Assembly: GCF_014203325.1 (NCBI RefSeq)
Contig: NZ_JACHIV010000001.1
Span: 2,853,501-2,917,500, forward strand
Length of the DNA: 64,000 bases
Direction of reading: 5' to 3'
From: Saccharopolyspora gloriosae
Lineage (GTDB): Bacteria; Actinomycetota; Actinomycetes; Mycobacteriales; Pseudonocardiaceae
Positions 44,389 to 53,234 of this stretch are shown one piece after another. The translations under genes were made by a program, and so were the position numbers. Position 1 is the first letter of the stretch. Each line of letters begins with the position of its first letter. The notes under the pieces are model-generated. The model saw only the letters and a program-made list of their open reading frames with translations. It was not told the origin of the DNA and ran no database searches.

Positions 44389-45426
44389 ATGGGCATCACA
44401 CGTTCGGCCGCACTGCGCTTCCACGCGGACGCCGTGCGCGCGGAGACGCACGTCAACCTGTCCGCGGTCCGCACCGACGGCAGGCACCTGTGGGTCGGCG
44501 GCGACGAGACCTCCACGGTCGAACGGTTCACGCGCACCGGAGCCCGGGAGGTGGAGTACGCCGAACACACCTCGTTCAACCTGACCGAGGTGCTGGAGCT
44601 GCCCGGCTCGGCCGACGACGAGATCGACATCGAGGGCTTGGCGCGCAGCGGTCCGTTCCTGTGGGCGATCGGTTCGCACAGCGCCAAGCGCAAGAAGCCC
44701 AAGGCGCACCACTCGGACGCGAAGGCCGCCAAGCGCCTGGCGACGGTGTCGGCGGAGCCGAGCCGCCGGGTCCTCGCCCGGGTCGCGCTGTCCGCCGACG
44801 GCGTCCCGATGCGCCGCGGCCCGCACGGCGAGCGCAGCGCCGCGCTCGGTGAACCGGGACTGCGGGACCTGCTCGCCGATGATCCGCACCTGGGCCCGTT
44901 CCTCGCGATTCCCGGCAAGGACAACGGTTTCGACGTCGAGGGCATCGCCGTGCACGGCGAACCCGGAGCGGAACGGGTCTTCCTCGGCCTGCGCGGACCG
45001 GTCCTGCGCGGATGGGCCGTGGTGCTGCGGCTCGCTCCGCGCGAGGACGACGGGGAGCTGGTGCTGCGCAAGGTCGACGGTTCGCGCCGCTACGCCAAGC
45101 ACTTCCTCGACCTCGACGGCCTCGGAGTGCGCGACCTGTGCCCGCACGGCGACGACCTGCTGGTGCTGGCCGGGCCGTCGATGGCGCTGGACGGCCCGGT
45201 GCGCCTGTACCGCTGGCCCGGCGCGGCGACCCTCGACGCCCCCGACGTGGTGCGCGGCGCGGAACTGGTCCGCGAAGCCGACCTGCCCTTCGGCGAGGGC
45301 GACGACCACCCCGAAGGCATCACCGTGCTACCCGACGGCGACGTCCTCGTCGTCCACGACAGCCCAGCCCCCGCTCGCCTCCCGGCTCCGGGCACGGTCC
45401 TGGCCGACGTGCTCCGCCTGGACTGA
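44389..45426 (+). CDS. DUF3616 family protein
   Basis: A 345-residue cytosolic protein of the DUF3616 family, beta-propeller-like by its repeated short hydrophobic strands (HLWVGGDETSTVERF, LWAIGSHSAKRKK, DDLLVLAGPSMALDG, EGITVLPDGDVLVVHD). Two conserved-looking DIEGLA and DVEGIA segments and an HPEGIT segment probably line one face. No catalytic residues are known. It has no signal peptide. 138 bases separate it from kdgK, so it is likely a separate unit. Confidence 0.8.
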   Translation: MGITRSAALRFHADAVRAETHVNLSAVRTDGRHLWVGGDETSTVERFTRTGAREVEYAEHTSFNLTEVLELPGSADDEIDIEGLARSGPFLWAIGSHSAKRKKPKAHHSDAKAAKRLATVSAEPSRRVLARVALSADGVPMRRGPHGERSAALGEPGLRDLLADDPHLGPFLAIPGKDNGFDVEGIAVHGEPGAERVFLGLRGPVLRGWAVVLRLAPREDDGELVLRKVDGSRRYAKHFLDLDGLGVRDLCPHGDDLLVLAGPSMALDGPVRLYRWPGAATLDAPDVVRGAELVREADLPFGEGDDHPEGITVLPDGDVLVVHDSPAPARLPAPGTVLADVLRLD

Positions 45427-45433
45427 GCGGCCC

Positions 45434-45458
45434 GGCCCGTCGAGCAGGTCGAAGGGCC
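45434..45458. terminator. Bidirectional hairpin between convergent genes
   Basis: GGCCCGTCGA (45434-45443) pairs with TCGAAGGGCC (45449-45458) with one mismatch and a 5-base loop, filling nearly all of the 32-base gap between the DUF3616 and luciferase-like gene stops. Confidence 0.55.
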
Positions 45459-46463
45459 TCAGAACCAGGAGCCCGCGAGGAGTTTCAGGGAGCGGAGCCG
45501 GTCGGCCGGGTCGTGGCAGTAGGTGACGGTGATGAGCTCGTCCGCTCCGGTGCGGTCGACCAGCGCCTCAAGTTCGCGCACCGCCGTCGCCGGGGAGCCG
45601 ATCGCGTTGATGCTCAGCATCGAGTCCGCGAAGCGGCGCTCGTGCTCGCCGCCGACCTCCTCTGGTTCCGTCGGCGGCTGCAGGCCGCGGCGGTTTCCGC
45701 TGCGCACGTCGAGGAACATGCGCTGCGCGGTGGTCCACAGCCGCGTGGCCTCCTCGTCGGTGGGGGCGACGACGACGTTGACGCCGACCATCACGCGCGG
45801 TTCGGTGAGCTGCGCGGTGGGGGCCTCGGTGGAGAACGACGAGCGGTAGACGTCCAGGATCTCGTCGAGACCCGCCGGGGCGAAGTGCGAGGCCACCGCG
45901 AACGGCAGCCCCAGCTGCCCGGCGATGGACGCGCCGTTCACTGTCGACCCGAGCACCCACAGCGGCACGTGCGTACCGGTGGCGGGGCCGGCCGTGACGG
46001 GGGCGCTGTGCGCGCGGCCTTCGTCGCCGAACCAGCCGGTGAGGTCGTAGAGGGAGTTCGCGAAGCTCTGCGCGTCCGAGCCGGAGCGGTTGAGCAGCTG
46101 CGCGGTGAGCTGGTCGGTGCCGGGCGCGCGACCCAGGCCGAGGTCGATGCGGCCGGGGTGCAACTGGGCGAGAGTGCCGAACGACTCCGCGACCTGCAGC
46201 GGCGCGTGGTTGGGCAGCATGATGCCGCCGGACCCGACGCGGATCCGCTCGGTGCGGCCCGCGGCCTGGGCGATGAGCAGGGCGGTGGCGGTGGCGCCGA
46301 GGTACTGCGTGTTGTGGTGCTCGGCGTACCAGACCCGCGAGTAGCCGAGCTCGTCGGCTAGCTCGGCCGCCGCCATGGACGAGGCGATCGCGTCGGCCAT
46401 CGTGGAACCGTCGCTGACGGACACGAGGTCGAGGACGTTGAGCGGGACGTGCGGTGTGGTCAC
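45459..46463 (-). CDS. LLM-class flavin-dependent oxidoreductase
   Basis: A 334-residue bacterial-luciferase-fold flavoprotein. The N-terminal NVLDLVSVSDG, WYAEHHN at about residue 46 and LAQLHPGRIDLGLGRAPGTD are characteristic of the YhbW-like group. GTG start at 46461-46463 overlaps the MarR stop (GTGA) and has GGAGGGG upstream. Co-transcribed with, and probably repressed by, the MarR protein; it may reduce or oxidise a xenobiotic sensed by that regulator. Confidence 0.9.
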   Translation of the reverse strand: MTTPHVPLNVLDLVSVSDGSTMADAIASSMAAAELADELGYSRVWYAEHHNTQYLGATATALLIAQAAGRTERIRVGSGGIMLPNHAPLQVAESFGTLAQLHPGRIDLGLGRAPGTDQLTAQLLNRSGSDAQSFANSLYDLTGWFGDEGRAHSAPVTAGPATGTHVPLWVLGSTVNGASIAGQLGLPFAVASHFAPAGLDEILDVYRSSFSTEAPTAQLTEPRVMVGVNVVVAPTDEEATRLWTTAQRMFLDVRSGNRRGLQPPTEPEEVGGEHERRFADSMLSINAIGSPATAVRELEALVDRTGADELITVTYCHDPADRLRSLKLLAGSWF

Positions 46464-46969
46464 GAAGCCCCTCCGGGCGGGTCGGTGTCGAGGAATTCGT
46501 CGGCGATGGCCTGGTTGTAGCGGGTGACCATGTCGGACAGCGTCCGCAGGTCCTGCTCGCTCCAGCCGGTGAGCATGGCCGCGGTGCCCGCTCGGCGGCG
46601 GGCGTGCACGGCGTCGACGGCTGCGGCGCCCTGTTCGGTGATGTGCACGATCGAGCGGCGCCGATCGGCCTCGCAGGGTGTGCGGGTGACGCACCCGGAC
46701 CGCTGGGCCGCCAGCACCTGTCTGCCGGTCGTCGACGGGTCGAGGCCGAGCGCGGCGGCCAGGCAGGTGATGTCCTGCGGGCCGCGCGCGATCAGGGTCC
46801 GCAGCAGCAGATACCCGGCGCGGTCCACCTCCTGGTAGAGGTCGCCGCGGCGGCACAGCATCTCCAGGTTCCGCACCAGCACCGCGGTCTGGAACTCGAT
46901 CACGTCGAGCGCGTCGCACTGGTCGTCGCCGGAGACCCGGTCGTCGCGGGAAGCGGGCGGCTCGGCCAA
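46460..46969 (-). CDS. MarR-family repressor (TTG start)
   Basis: A 169-residue winged-helix protein: LAAALGLDPSTTGRQVLAAQ (recognition helix) and RTPCEADRRRSIVHITEQG (wing). The start is a TTG at 46967-46969 with GGAGGACGTC upstream; no ATG or GTG gives a full domain. A pair of TACCGGTATC palindromes directly upstream covers the likely promoter, pointing to autorepression of the MarR-LLM operon. Confidence 0.88.
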   Translation of the reverse strand: MAEPPASRDDRVSGDDQCDALDVIEFQTAVLVRNLEMLCRRGDLYQEVDRAGYLLLRTLIARGPQDITCLAAALGLDPSTTGRQVLAAQRSGCVTRTPCEADRRRSIVHITEQGAAAVDAVHARRRAGTAAMLTGWSEQDLRTLSDMVTRYNQAIADEFLDTDPPGGAS

Positions 46970-46996
46970 GACGTCCTCCCTCGCTCCGGTCGCGCT

Positions 46997-47020
46997 GATA
47001 CCGGTATCGTACCGGTATCT
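46997..47020. promoter_or_regulatory. Tandem TACCGGTATC sites, MarR operator
   Basis: GATACCGGTATC (perfect 12-bp palindrome, 46997-47008) is followed by GTACCGGTATC with a 12-base phase. On the minus strand TACGAT between the two sites could be the -10. The site lies 28 bases upstream of the TTG start. Confidence 0.65.
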
Positions 47021-47081
47021 CGGCGGAGGCCGGACCCAGCCGGGTCGAAGGGCACTCGGGGGAGCGGCCCTCAGCGCAGGA

Positions 47082-47879
47082 TCAGCGCGCGGCCGACGCC
47101 GAGCGGGGCGCCACGCGCAGGTCCGCGCGAATCGCCTCGGCGGTCTCCAGCAGCGCGGGCAGCAGGTTCTCCCGCGCCTGCTCGCCGGTGGTGCGGCTGG
47201 CGTGCGAGGAGATGTTCGCCGCCGCGACCACCTGGTCCGAGCGGTCCCGGATCGGCGCCGCGATCGAGCGCAGCCCGGCCTCCAGCTCCTGGTCGACCAG
47301 CGCCCAGCCCTGCTCCCGGATGCGGGTGAGCTCGGCGCGCAGCTGCTCGGCGCTGCCGACGGTGTGCGGGCCGAGCGGATCGAGCCGCACCCCCGCCAGG
47401 AACTCGTCGAGCCGCTCCGCGGGCAGGTGCGCCAGCAGCACCCGCCCCATCGAGGTGGCGTAGGCGGGGAACCGGGTGCCGATGTTGATCGAGACGGTCA
47501 TGATGCGGCTGGTCGGAACCCGGGCGATGTAGACGATGTCCTCGCCGTCGAGCACGGACACCGACGCCGATTCGTGCACCCGCGAGACCAGCCGCTCCAG
47601 GTGGGGCTGCGCGATCTCCGGCAGCGACACGCTCGACAGGTACGCGAAACCGAGCTCCAGCACGCGCGGGGTCAGCGCGAACACCCGGCCGTCGGTCCAC
47701 ACGTAGCCGAGCTGCACCAGGGTGTGCAGGAAGCGGCGGGCCGCGGCGCGGGACAGGTCGGTGGCGCGGGCGACGTCGCTGAGCGTCATCTCCGGCCGGG
47801 ACTCGTCGAAGGCGCGGATCACCGCGAGGCCGCGCGCCAGCGACTGCACGTAGCCGCTCGATTCCGAAGCCGGTTCCAT
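47082..47879 (-). CDS. pcaR: IclR-family regulator PcaR of the beta-ketoadipate pathway
   Basis: A 265-residue IclR protein; helix-turn-helix MTLSDVARATDLSRAAARRF (about 31-50) and effector domain (about 75-255; PAYATSMGRVLLAHLPAERL). It matches the PcaR/PcaU/CatR group and is the last gene in line after pcaC, with 133 bases between them. A PcaR-box-like site precedes pcaI. Known relatives respond to protocatechuate or beta-ketoadipate. Confidence 0.88.
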   Translation of the reverse strand: MEPASESSGYVQSLARGLAVIRAFDESRPEMTLSDVARATDLSRAAARRFLHTLVQLGYVWTDGRVFALTPRVLELGFAYLSSVSLPEIAQPHLERLVSRVHESASVSVLDGEDIVYIARVPTSRIMTVSINIGTRFPAYATSMGRVLLAHLPAERLDEFLAGVRLDPLGPHTVGSAEQLRAELTRIREQGWALVDQELEAGLRSIAAPIRDRSDQVVAAANISSHASRTTGEQARENLLPALLETAEAIRADLRVAPRSASAAR

Positions 47880-48012
47880 CGCTCTCCTCGCTCATCCGGT
47901 GTGGCCGGACGCCGCCGTCCCGGCACCACCGTTGCATACCGGACGGACCACCCCGGTACCCGTCCCCACGCCGCCGCGCGCTGACCGGCGGCGATCAGGC
48001 GTCCGCGTCGGC

Positions 48013-48402
48013 TCACCCGGCGGATTCCTCCGCGGCCAGCACGTCGCGGGCGAGCGCGAAGGCGCGGTTCGCCTTCGGCACCCCGGCGTAGACGGCCACG
48101 TGCATGAGGACTTCGCGGATCTCCTCCTGCGACACGCCGTTGCGGCGGGCGGCGCGCACGTGCATCGCGAACTCCTCCTCGCAGCCGGTCGCCGCGAGGA
48201 TCGCGAGCGTCAGGCAGCTGCGGGTCGGGCGCGCAACGCCCTCGCCGGTCCACAACTCGCCCCACGCGTAGCGGGTGATGAAGTCCTGGAACCCCGCGGT
48301 GAACTCCGTCGTGTTCGCCACCGCGCGGTCGACGTGCGCGTCGCCGAGCACGTCCCGGCGCACCGCCATTCCTCGCTGGTGCCGGGTGGTGTCGTCGGTC
48401 AT
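48013..48402 (-). CDS. pcaC: 4-carboxymuconolactone decarboxylase
   Basis: A 129-residue AhpD-fold decarboxylase that turns 4-carboxymuconolactone into beta-ketoadipate enol-lactone. Family marks: FQDFITRYAWGELWTGEGV, LTLAILAATGCEEEFAMHVR and EIREVLMHVAVYAGVPKANR. The start is the ATG at 48400-48402. Separated from pcaD by about 200 bases that carry a repeat element; in many actinobacteria pcaD and pcaC are fused as pcaL, here they are separate. Confidence 0.92.
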   Translation of the reverse strand: MTDDTTRHQRGMAVRRDVLGDAHVDRAVANTTEFTAGFQDFITRYAWGELWTGEGVARPTRSCLTLAILAATGCEEEFAMHVRAARRNGVSQEEIREVLMHVAVYAGVPKANRAFALARDVLAAEESAG

Positions 48403-48446
48403 CTGTGCAGTCCCGTCGTCGTCTCGTTCTGCTTCGGGGGTCGGGT

Positions 48447-48570
48447 GGTGGAACCTCGGCCGCCTTCTCGCTGTCGGATCGTTTTTCGAGTGGCTCCGCC
48501 ACGCGGGACAGTGCCGTCGTCGCCGCGAACCCGCGGTGTACCTGTTGTTCTCGCCGCCTACGCCGCTCAC
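48447..48570. repeat. Composite inverted-repeat element, copy C, inside the pca operon
   Basis: GGAACCTCGGCCGCCTTCTCGC, GTTTTTCGAGTGGCTCCGCC, CGAACCCGCGG and the CGCCGCTCAC end correspond in order to copy B at 21693, with many changes. It fills the gap between pcaD and pcaC. Confidence 0.6.
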
Positions 48571-48601
48571 TTGACGTCGGCAAGATCAATGGTGGTGCTG
48601 A

Positions 48602-49387
48602 TCAGGGGGCGTCGTGGGAGGACTCGTGCAGGCTCCGCGTGAAGTGGTGCAGCAGCAGGCGGTTCACGGTCTCGGCGCGTTCGACGTTGGCCAGGTGGGA
48701 GGCGTCGGTCAGCACTTCCACCCGCGCGCCGGGCACCGCGGCGCCGATGCGCTCCGCGTGCGGCGGGGGAGTGGCCGGATCGTCGCGACCGGCGATGACC
48801 AGCGTCGGCGCGGTGATGCGCGGGAGCCCGTCGACGAGGTCCAGCTCCGCGATGGCCTCCGCGCAACTCGCGTACCCCTCGTCGTCGCAGGCCGCGAGCG
48901 CGCCGCCGAAGCGGGCCACGACGTCCGGGTCGGTGGCCAGCGCGGGCGTGAACCAGCGGCCGAGCGATCCGTCCACCATGGACGCCGTGCCGTCGCGCCG
49001 GGCCTGCGCGGCGCGGTCGCGCCACGCCTGGCGCGGGGTGAGCTCGGCGGAGGTGCAGATCAGCGCGAGCCGGTCCAGGCGCTGCGGGGCGTGCTCGGCC
49101 AGCCACATGCCGGTCATGCCGCCCAGCGACACCCCGGCGAAGTGCGCCCGCTCCACGTCGAGGTGGTCGAGCAGTTCCAGGACGTCGCCGCCGAGGTCGG
49201 CCAGGTCGTAGCGGCCGGGCGCGGCGGGGGTGCGGCCGTGGCCGCGCTGGTCGTAGCGCAGCACCCGGAAGCGCTCCGCCAGCGCGGGCAGCTGCGCGTC
49301 CCACAGGCCGAGGTCGGTGCCCAGCGAGTTCGACAGCACGACCACCTCTGCACCTTCGGGGCCGGCGAGTTCGTAGTGCGGGGTCAT
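48602..49387 (-). CDS. pcaD: 3-oxoadipate enol-lactonase
   Basis: A 261-residue alpha/beta hydrolase that opens beta-ketoadipate enol-lactone. Nucleophile in GVSLGGMTG (about residue 86), acid Asp in AGRDDPATP, base His in DASHLANVE. The N-terminal LSNSLGTDLGLWDAQLPAL is typical of PcaD. ATG overlaps the pcaB stop (ATGA). Confidence 0.93.
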   Translation of the reverse strand: MTPHYELAGPEGAEVVVLSNSLGTDLGLWDAQLPALAERFRVLRYDQRGHGRTPAAPGRYDLADLGGDVLELLDHLDVERAHFAGVSLGGMTGMWLAEHAPQRLDRLALICTSAELTPRQAWRDRAAQARRDGTASMVDGSLGRWFTPALATDPDVVARFGGALAACDDEGYASCAEAIAELDLVDGLPRITAPTLVIAGRDDPATPPPHAERIGAAVPGARVEVLTDASHLANVERAETVNRLLLHHFTRSLHESSHDAP

Positions 49388-50712
49388 TGCGGATTCCCTC
49401 CCGATTCGTGCAGCGCCAGCGCGCGATCGATGAACGCGCCCGCAGCGCCCAGGTGGTCGCCGGGCTCGGTCGCCTCGATGATCTGCGCTTCGGACAGCGC
49501 GGCGCGCACCCGGTCGTCGCCGAGCAGCGCCGCGCGCAGCGTGCCGCCGCGTTCGACGACCTGCGCGCACAGCTCCCGCACCACCCGTTGCGCCTCGGTG
49601 CGGCCCAGTTCACCGCGCAGCGCCGAAGACGCGCTCTCGGCCATCACCAGACCCGCCGTGATGTCCACATTGGACGCCATGCGCCCGGTGTTCACCCGAA
49701 GACCGGACAGCAGCCGCTCCGTCCCGGCGGCGGAAGCCGCGACCAGCCGCAGCAGCTCCGCCAACGGCTCCCACTCCGCCTGCCACGACCCGGCCGCTCG
49801 CTCGTGCGCCTGCGGCATCGCCGCGAGCAAGGTCGACACCAGGCCCGGAACGCGATGGGTCGCGGCGGAGATCAGCACCGACCCGGCCGGGTTCTGCTTG
49901 TGCGGCATCGCCGAGGAGCCGCCGGAGCTGCCCTCGGCGAGCTCACCGACCTCGGTCTGCGCGTGCAGCTCCACGTCCAGCGCGATCTTGCCGAGCGCGC
50001 CCGAGACCGTTCCCAGCGCGCCCGCCAGCTCACCGATTCGGGTGCGGTCGGTGTGCCACGGCAGCACCGGCTCGGCCAGTCCGAGCTCCGCGGCGAGGTG
50101 TCCGAGCACCGCCACGCCCTGATCGCCCAGCGACCCCAACGTGCCCGCCGGGCCGCCGAACTGCACCGCGAGCCGCCGCGACACGACCCGGTCCAGTGCG
50201 GCGGTGGCCTCGGTGAGCGCGGTGAGCCAGCCGGCGCACCGGCGCCCGAACGTCGTCGGCAGCGCCTGCTGCAGCAGCGACCGCCCGATCATCAGCGTGC
50301 CGCGGTGCTGCTCGGCCAGCCGCGCGCACCGGTCCGCCGCGCCGCGCAGGTCGCCCAGCACCCCGCGCAACGTGCGGCGCACGACCAGCATCGCGGCCGT
50401 GTCCAGCACGTCCTGGCTGGTCGCCCCGACGTGCACGTAGGGGCGAGCGGCGGGGTCGAGCAGTTCGGTGAGGTCGCCGACCAGCGCGATCACCGGCGTC
50501 GCCGAAGCGACCGCGCGCCGCGCGACGGAATCCAGGTCGAACTCCTCCGCCCGGCAGTGCGCCGCGATCTCGTCGGCGGCGGCCGCCGGGATCACCCCGG
50601 CGCGCGCCTGCGCCCGCGCCAAGGCGGCCTCGAAGTCGAGCATCGCCTGCACCCACGCGGCGCGGCCGGTGCGCCGCTCGGCGTCCGAGGTGCTGAACAT
50701 CGGGTTGAACAC
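49384..50712 (-). CDS. pcaB: 3-carboxy-cis,cis-muconate cycloisomerase
   Basis: A 442-residue fumarase/aspartase-superfamily enzyme. The signature GSSAMPHKQNPAGS (about 260-273) with the flexible-loop serine, and the N-terminal VGATSQDVLDTA region are intact. GTG start at 50710-50712 with GAGG upstream; an ATG four codons later lacks a ribosome site. Acts on the product of PcaHG. Confidence 0.92.
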   Translation of the reverse strand: MFNPMFSTSDAERRTGRAAWVQAMLDFEAALARAQARAGVIPAAAADEIAAHCRAEEFDLDSVARRAVASATPVIALVGDLTELLDPAARPYVHVGATSQDVLDTAAMLVVRRTLRGVLGDLRGAADRCARLAEQHRGTLMIGRSLLQQALPTTFGRRCAGWLTALTEATAALDRVVSRRLAVQFGGPAGTLGSLGDQGVAVLGHLAAELGLAEPVLPWHTDRTRIGELAGALGTVSGALGKIALDVELHAQTEVGELAEGSSGGSSAMPHKQNPAGSVLISAATHRVPGLVSTLLAAMPQAHERAAGSWQAEWEPLAELLRLVAASAAGTERLLSGLRVNTGRMASNVDITAGLVMAESASSALRGELGRTEAQRVVRELCAQVVERGGTLRAALLGDDRVRAALSEAQIIEATEPGDHLGAAGAFIDRALALHESGGNPQ

Positions 50713-50719
50713 GGCGGCC

Positions 50720-51289
50720 TCAGAGCTCGAAGAAGACGGTCTCGGCGTCGCCCTGCAACCGGATGTCGAAGCGCACCCCGTCCGGCTCGGCCACCGCCAC
50801 CAGCGTGCCCCGGCGCTGCGGGCTCACCTCGGACAGCACCGGGTCGGCCTCGTTCGCGGCGGCCTCGTCGGGGAAGTACGCGCGGGTGATCAGGCGGTTG
50901 AGCATGCCGCGGGCCAGCACCGTCACGTTCAGGTGCGGAGCCTCGGTGCGCCCGTCCGGCGTCGGCAGCGGGCCCGGCTTGACGGTGCGGAACCAGAACC
51001 CGCCCTCGGGATCGGTGCCGCAGCGACCGAATCCCTGGAACGAGGCCGGTTCCCCGCGCGGATCCGCGGGGTGCGAGAACCTGCCGCGCTCGTCGGCGTG
51101 CCAGATCTCGATCACAGCGTCCGGCACCGGATCGCCGTTGCCGTCGAGGACCGTGCCGCGCACCACCACCGCTCCCGGCGCGCCCGCCGGGACGACCTCT
51201 GGGCCGTCCGGCCACAGCAGACCGTCGGGCAGCGCGTAGAAGGGGCCGACCGTCTGCGACGGCGTGGTGACCTCAGCGGAATCCGCCAT
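50720..51289 (-). CDS. pcaG: Protocatechuate 3,4-dioxygenase alpha subunit
   Basis: A 189-residue intradiol-dioxygenase-fold subunit (SQTVGPFYALPDGL, VIEIWHADERGRFSHPADP, FQGFGRCGTDPEGGFWFRTV). As expected for alpha subunits, it lacks the full iron-ligand set held by PcaH. Its ATG overlaps the pcaH stop by one base (TGATG), consistent with equal synthesis of the two subunits. Confidence 0.94.
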   Translation of the reverse strand: MADSAEVTTPSQTVGPFYALPDGLLWPDGPEVVPAGAPGAVVVRGTVLDGNGDPVPDAVIEIWHADERGRFSHPADPRGEPASFQGFGRCGTDPEGGFWFRTVKPGPLPTPDGRTEAPHLNVTVLARGMLNRLITRAYFPDEAAANEADPVLSEVSPQRRGTLVAVAEPDGVRFDIRLQGDAETVFFEL

Positions 51290-52038
51290 CAGTCGTCGTC
51301 CTCCTCGTCGTCCTCGAACGGGGTGGCCGCGCTGCCGCGCAGCACGATGTCGAACTTGTAGCTCAGCGCCCACTCCGGCACCGTGCCGTCCAGGTCGAAC
51401 CGGCTGATCATGCGCTCGCGCGCCCGCGGATCGCGCACCGAGTTGAAGATCGGGTCCTGGTGGAACAGCGGATCGCCGGGGAAGTACATCTGGGTGATCA
51501 GCCGCTGCGTGAACGCCTGCCCGAACAACGAGAAGTGCAGGTGCGCCGGCCGCCACGCGTTGTCGTGGTTGCGCCACGGGTAGGCGCCGGGCTTGATCGT
51601 GACGAACCGGTACTCGCCCTGCTCGTCGCTCATGGCCCGCCCGACACCGGTGAAGTTCGGGTCCAGCGGAGCCGGGTGCCGGTCGCCGGCGTGCCGGTAG
51701 CGGCCCGCCGAATTCGCCTGCCACAGCTCGATCAGCGTGTGCGGCACGGGTTTGCCGTCCGAATCGAGCACCCGGCCGCTGACGATGATCCGCTCGCCGA
51801 GCGGTTCGCCCTCGTGGCCGGTCGTCAGGTCGTGATCGGTCTCGGCGACCCGGTCGTGGCCGAGCAGCGGGCCGGTGACCTCGGTGAGGTACTGCGGCAG
51901 CAGCTGCAGCGGCTGCTTCGGGTACCGCAACGCCGAGGAGCGGTATTCGGGCGTGTTCAGCGCCGGGTGCGAGGCGTCGTCGCGCCGGTAGCGGGGCAGC
52001 AGCAGCTCGGAACGCTGCGGGGTGGTCTCGGCTGGCAT
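51289..52038 (-). CDS. pcaH: Protocatechuate 3,4-dioxygenase beta subunit
   Basis: A 249-residue iron-bearing subunit. The four ferric ligands are Y114 (AGRYRHAGD), Y153 (GAYPWRN), H166 and H168 (RPAHLHFS); their spacing (39, 13, 2) is identical to Pseudomonas PcaH. It cleaves protocatechuate between the hydroxyls to 3-carboxy-cis,cis-muconate. AAGGAGGAG precedes the ATG. The C-terminus ends in a run of Asp/Glu. Confidence 0.96.
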   Translation of the reverse strand: MPAETTPQRSELLLPRYRRDDASHPALNTPEYRSSALRYPKQPLQLLPQYLTEVTGPLLGHDRVAETDHDLTTGHEGEPLGERIIVSGRVLDSDGKPVPHTLIELWQANSAGRYRHAGDRHPAPLDPNFTGVGRAMSDEQGEYRFVTIKPGAYPWRNHDNAWRPAHLHFSLFGQAFTQRLITQMYFPGDPLFHQDPIFNSVRDPRARERMISRFDLDGTVPEWALSYKFDIVLRGSAATPFEDDEEDDD

Positions 52039-52052
52039 CGTCGACTCCTCCT

Positions 52053-53234
52053 TCACGCGTGCAGGACCACGGCCAGGCCCTGCCCGACGCCGATGCAGAT
52101 GGCGGCCAGGCCCCAGCCGCCACCGGCGCGGTGCAGCTGGTGGGCCAGCGACCCCAGGATGCGCGCTCCCGACGCCCCCAGCGGGTGGCCGAGCGCGATG
52201 GCACCGCCCTGAACGTTGACGATCTCGGGATCCAGTTCCGGCCACTCGGCGAGGCAGGCCAGCGACTGCGCGGCGAACGCCTCGTTGAGCTCCACCGCCG
52301 TCAGGTCGCCCCAGCCGATGCCCGCGCGGCGCAGCGCGGTGTTCGCCGCCGCTACCGGCCCGATGCCGAACACGTCCGGGTCGACCCCGGCCACCCCGCG
52401 GCCCGCGATGCGCGCCAGCGGCGTCGCGCCGAGCTCACCGGCGACGGACTCGGACCCGATGAGCAGCGCGGCGGCCCCGTCGTTGAGCGGCGAGGAGTTG
52501 CCCGCGGTGACCGTACCGTCCGCGCGGAACGCGGGCCTGAGCTTCGCCAGCGCCTCGACGGAGCTGTCCGGCCGCACGCCCTCGTCGCGGGTGAGCTCGG
52601 TGTCCGGGACGGCCACCACCTCGCGGTCGAACGCCCCCGCGTCCCACGCCGCGGCGGCGCGCCGGTGGCTGCGCACCGCGAACTCGTCCTGCTGCTCGCG
52701 GGTGAGCCCGTAGCGGTCGGCGAGCTGCTCCGCGGAAGCGCCCAGCGCGATCGTCCACCGCTCGGGCATCTCCGGGTTGGTCATCCGCCAGCCCAGCGTG
52801 GTCGAGTGCAGCGTCTCGTGGCCGCGCGGGAAACCGCCCTCCGGCTTCTGCAGCACCCACGGTGCGCGGCTCATGGACTCGACCCCGCCGGCGATGGCGA
52901 GCTCCTGGTCCCCGGTCTCCACGGCCCGGCTCGCGCCGATCACGGCCTCCAACCCGGAGCCGCACAGGCGGTTGACGGTGGCGCCCGCGACGCTCGTGGG
53001 CAGGCCCGCCAGCAGCGCCGCCATCCGCGCGACGTTGCGGTTGTCCTCGCCGGCGCCGTTGGCGTTGCCGAACGCGACGTCCTCGACGCGCGCCGGGTCC
53101 AGGCCGGGCGCGCGCCGCACGAGGGCGCGCACCACGTGCGCGGCGAGGTCGTCCGGGCGCACCGCCGCGAGGCCCTTGCCGTAGCGGCCGACTGGGGTGC
53201 GCACCGAATCGAGGACGTAGGCGGCCTCGGTCAT
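52053..53234 (-). CDS. pcaF: Beta-ketoadipyl-CoA thiolase
   Basis: A 393-residue thiolase with nucleophile C91 (NRLCGSGLEA), H350 (GGAIALGHPLGASGAR) and C380 (AICIGVGQG). It splits beta-ketoadipyl-CoA into succinyl-CoA and acetyl-CoA. The ATG overlaps the pcaJ stop (ATGA); 14 bases separate it from pcaH. Confidence 0.93.
   Translation of the reverse strand: MTEAAYVLDSVRTPVGRYGKGLAAVRPDDLAAHVVRALVRRAPGLDPARVEDVAFGNANGAGEDNRNVARMAALLAGLPTSVAGATVNRLCGSGLEAVIGASRAVETGDQELAIAGGVESMSRAPWVLQKPEGGFPRGHETLHSTTLGWRMTNPEMPERWTIALGASAEQLADRYGLTREQQDEFAVRSHRRAAAAWDAGAFDREVVAVPDTELTRDEGVRPDSSVEALAKLRPAFRADGTVTAGNSSPLNDGAAALLIGSESVAGELGATPLARIAGRGVAGVDPDVFGIGPVAAANTALRRAGIGWGDLTAVELNEAFAAQSLACLAEWPELDPEIVNVQGGAIALGHPLGASGARILGSLAHQLHRAGGGWGLAAICIGVGQGLAVVLHA

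Noticed and set aside
43093-45309. Long minus-strand frame opposite manD, kdgK and the DUF3616 gene
   Set aside because: It crosses three well-supported plus-strand genes and their spacers and shows no domain.
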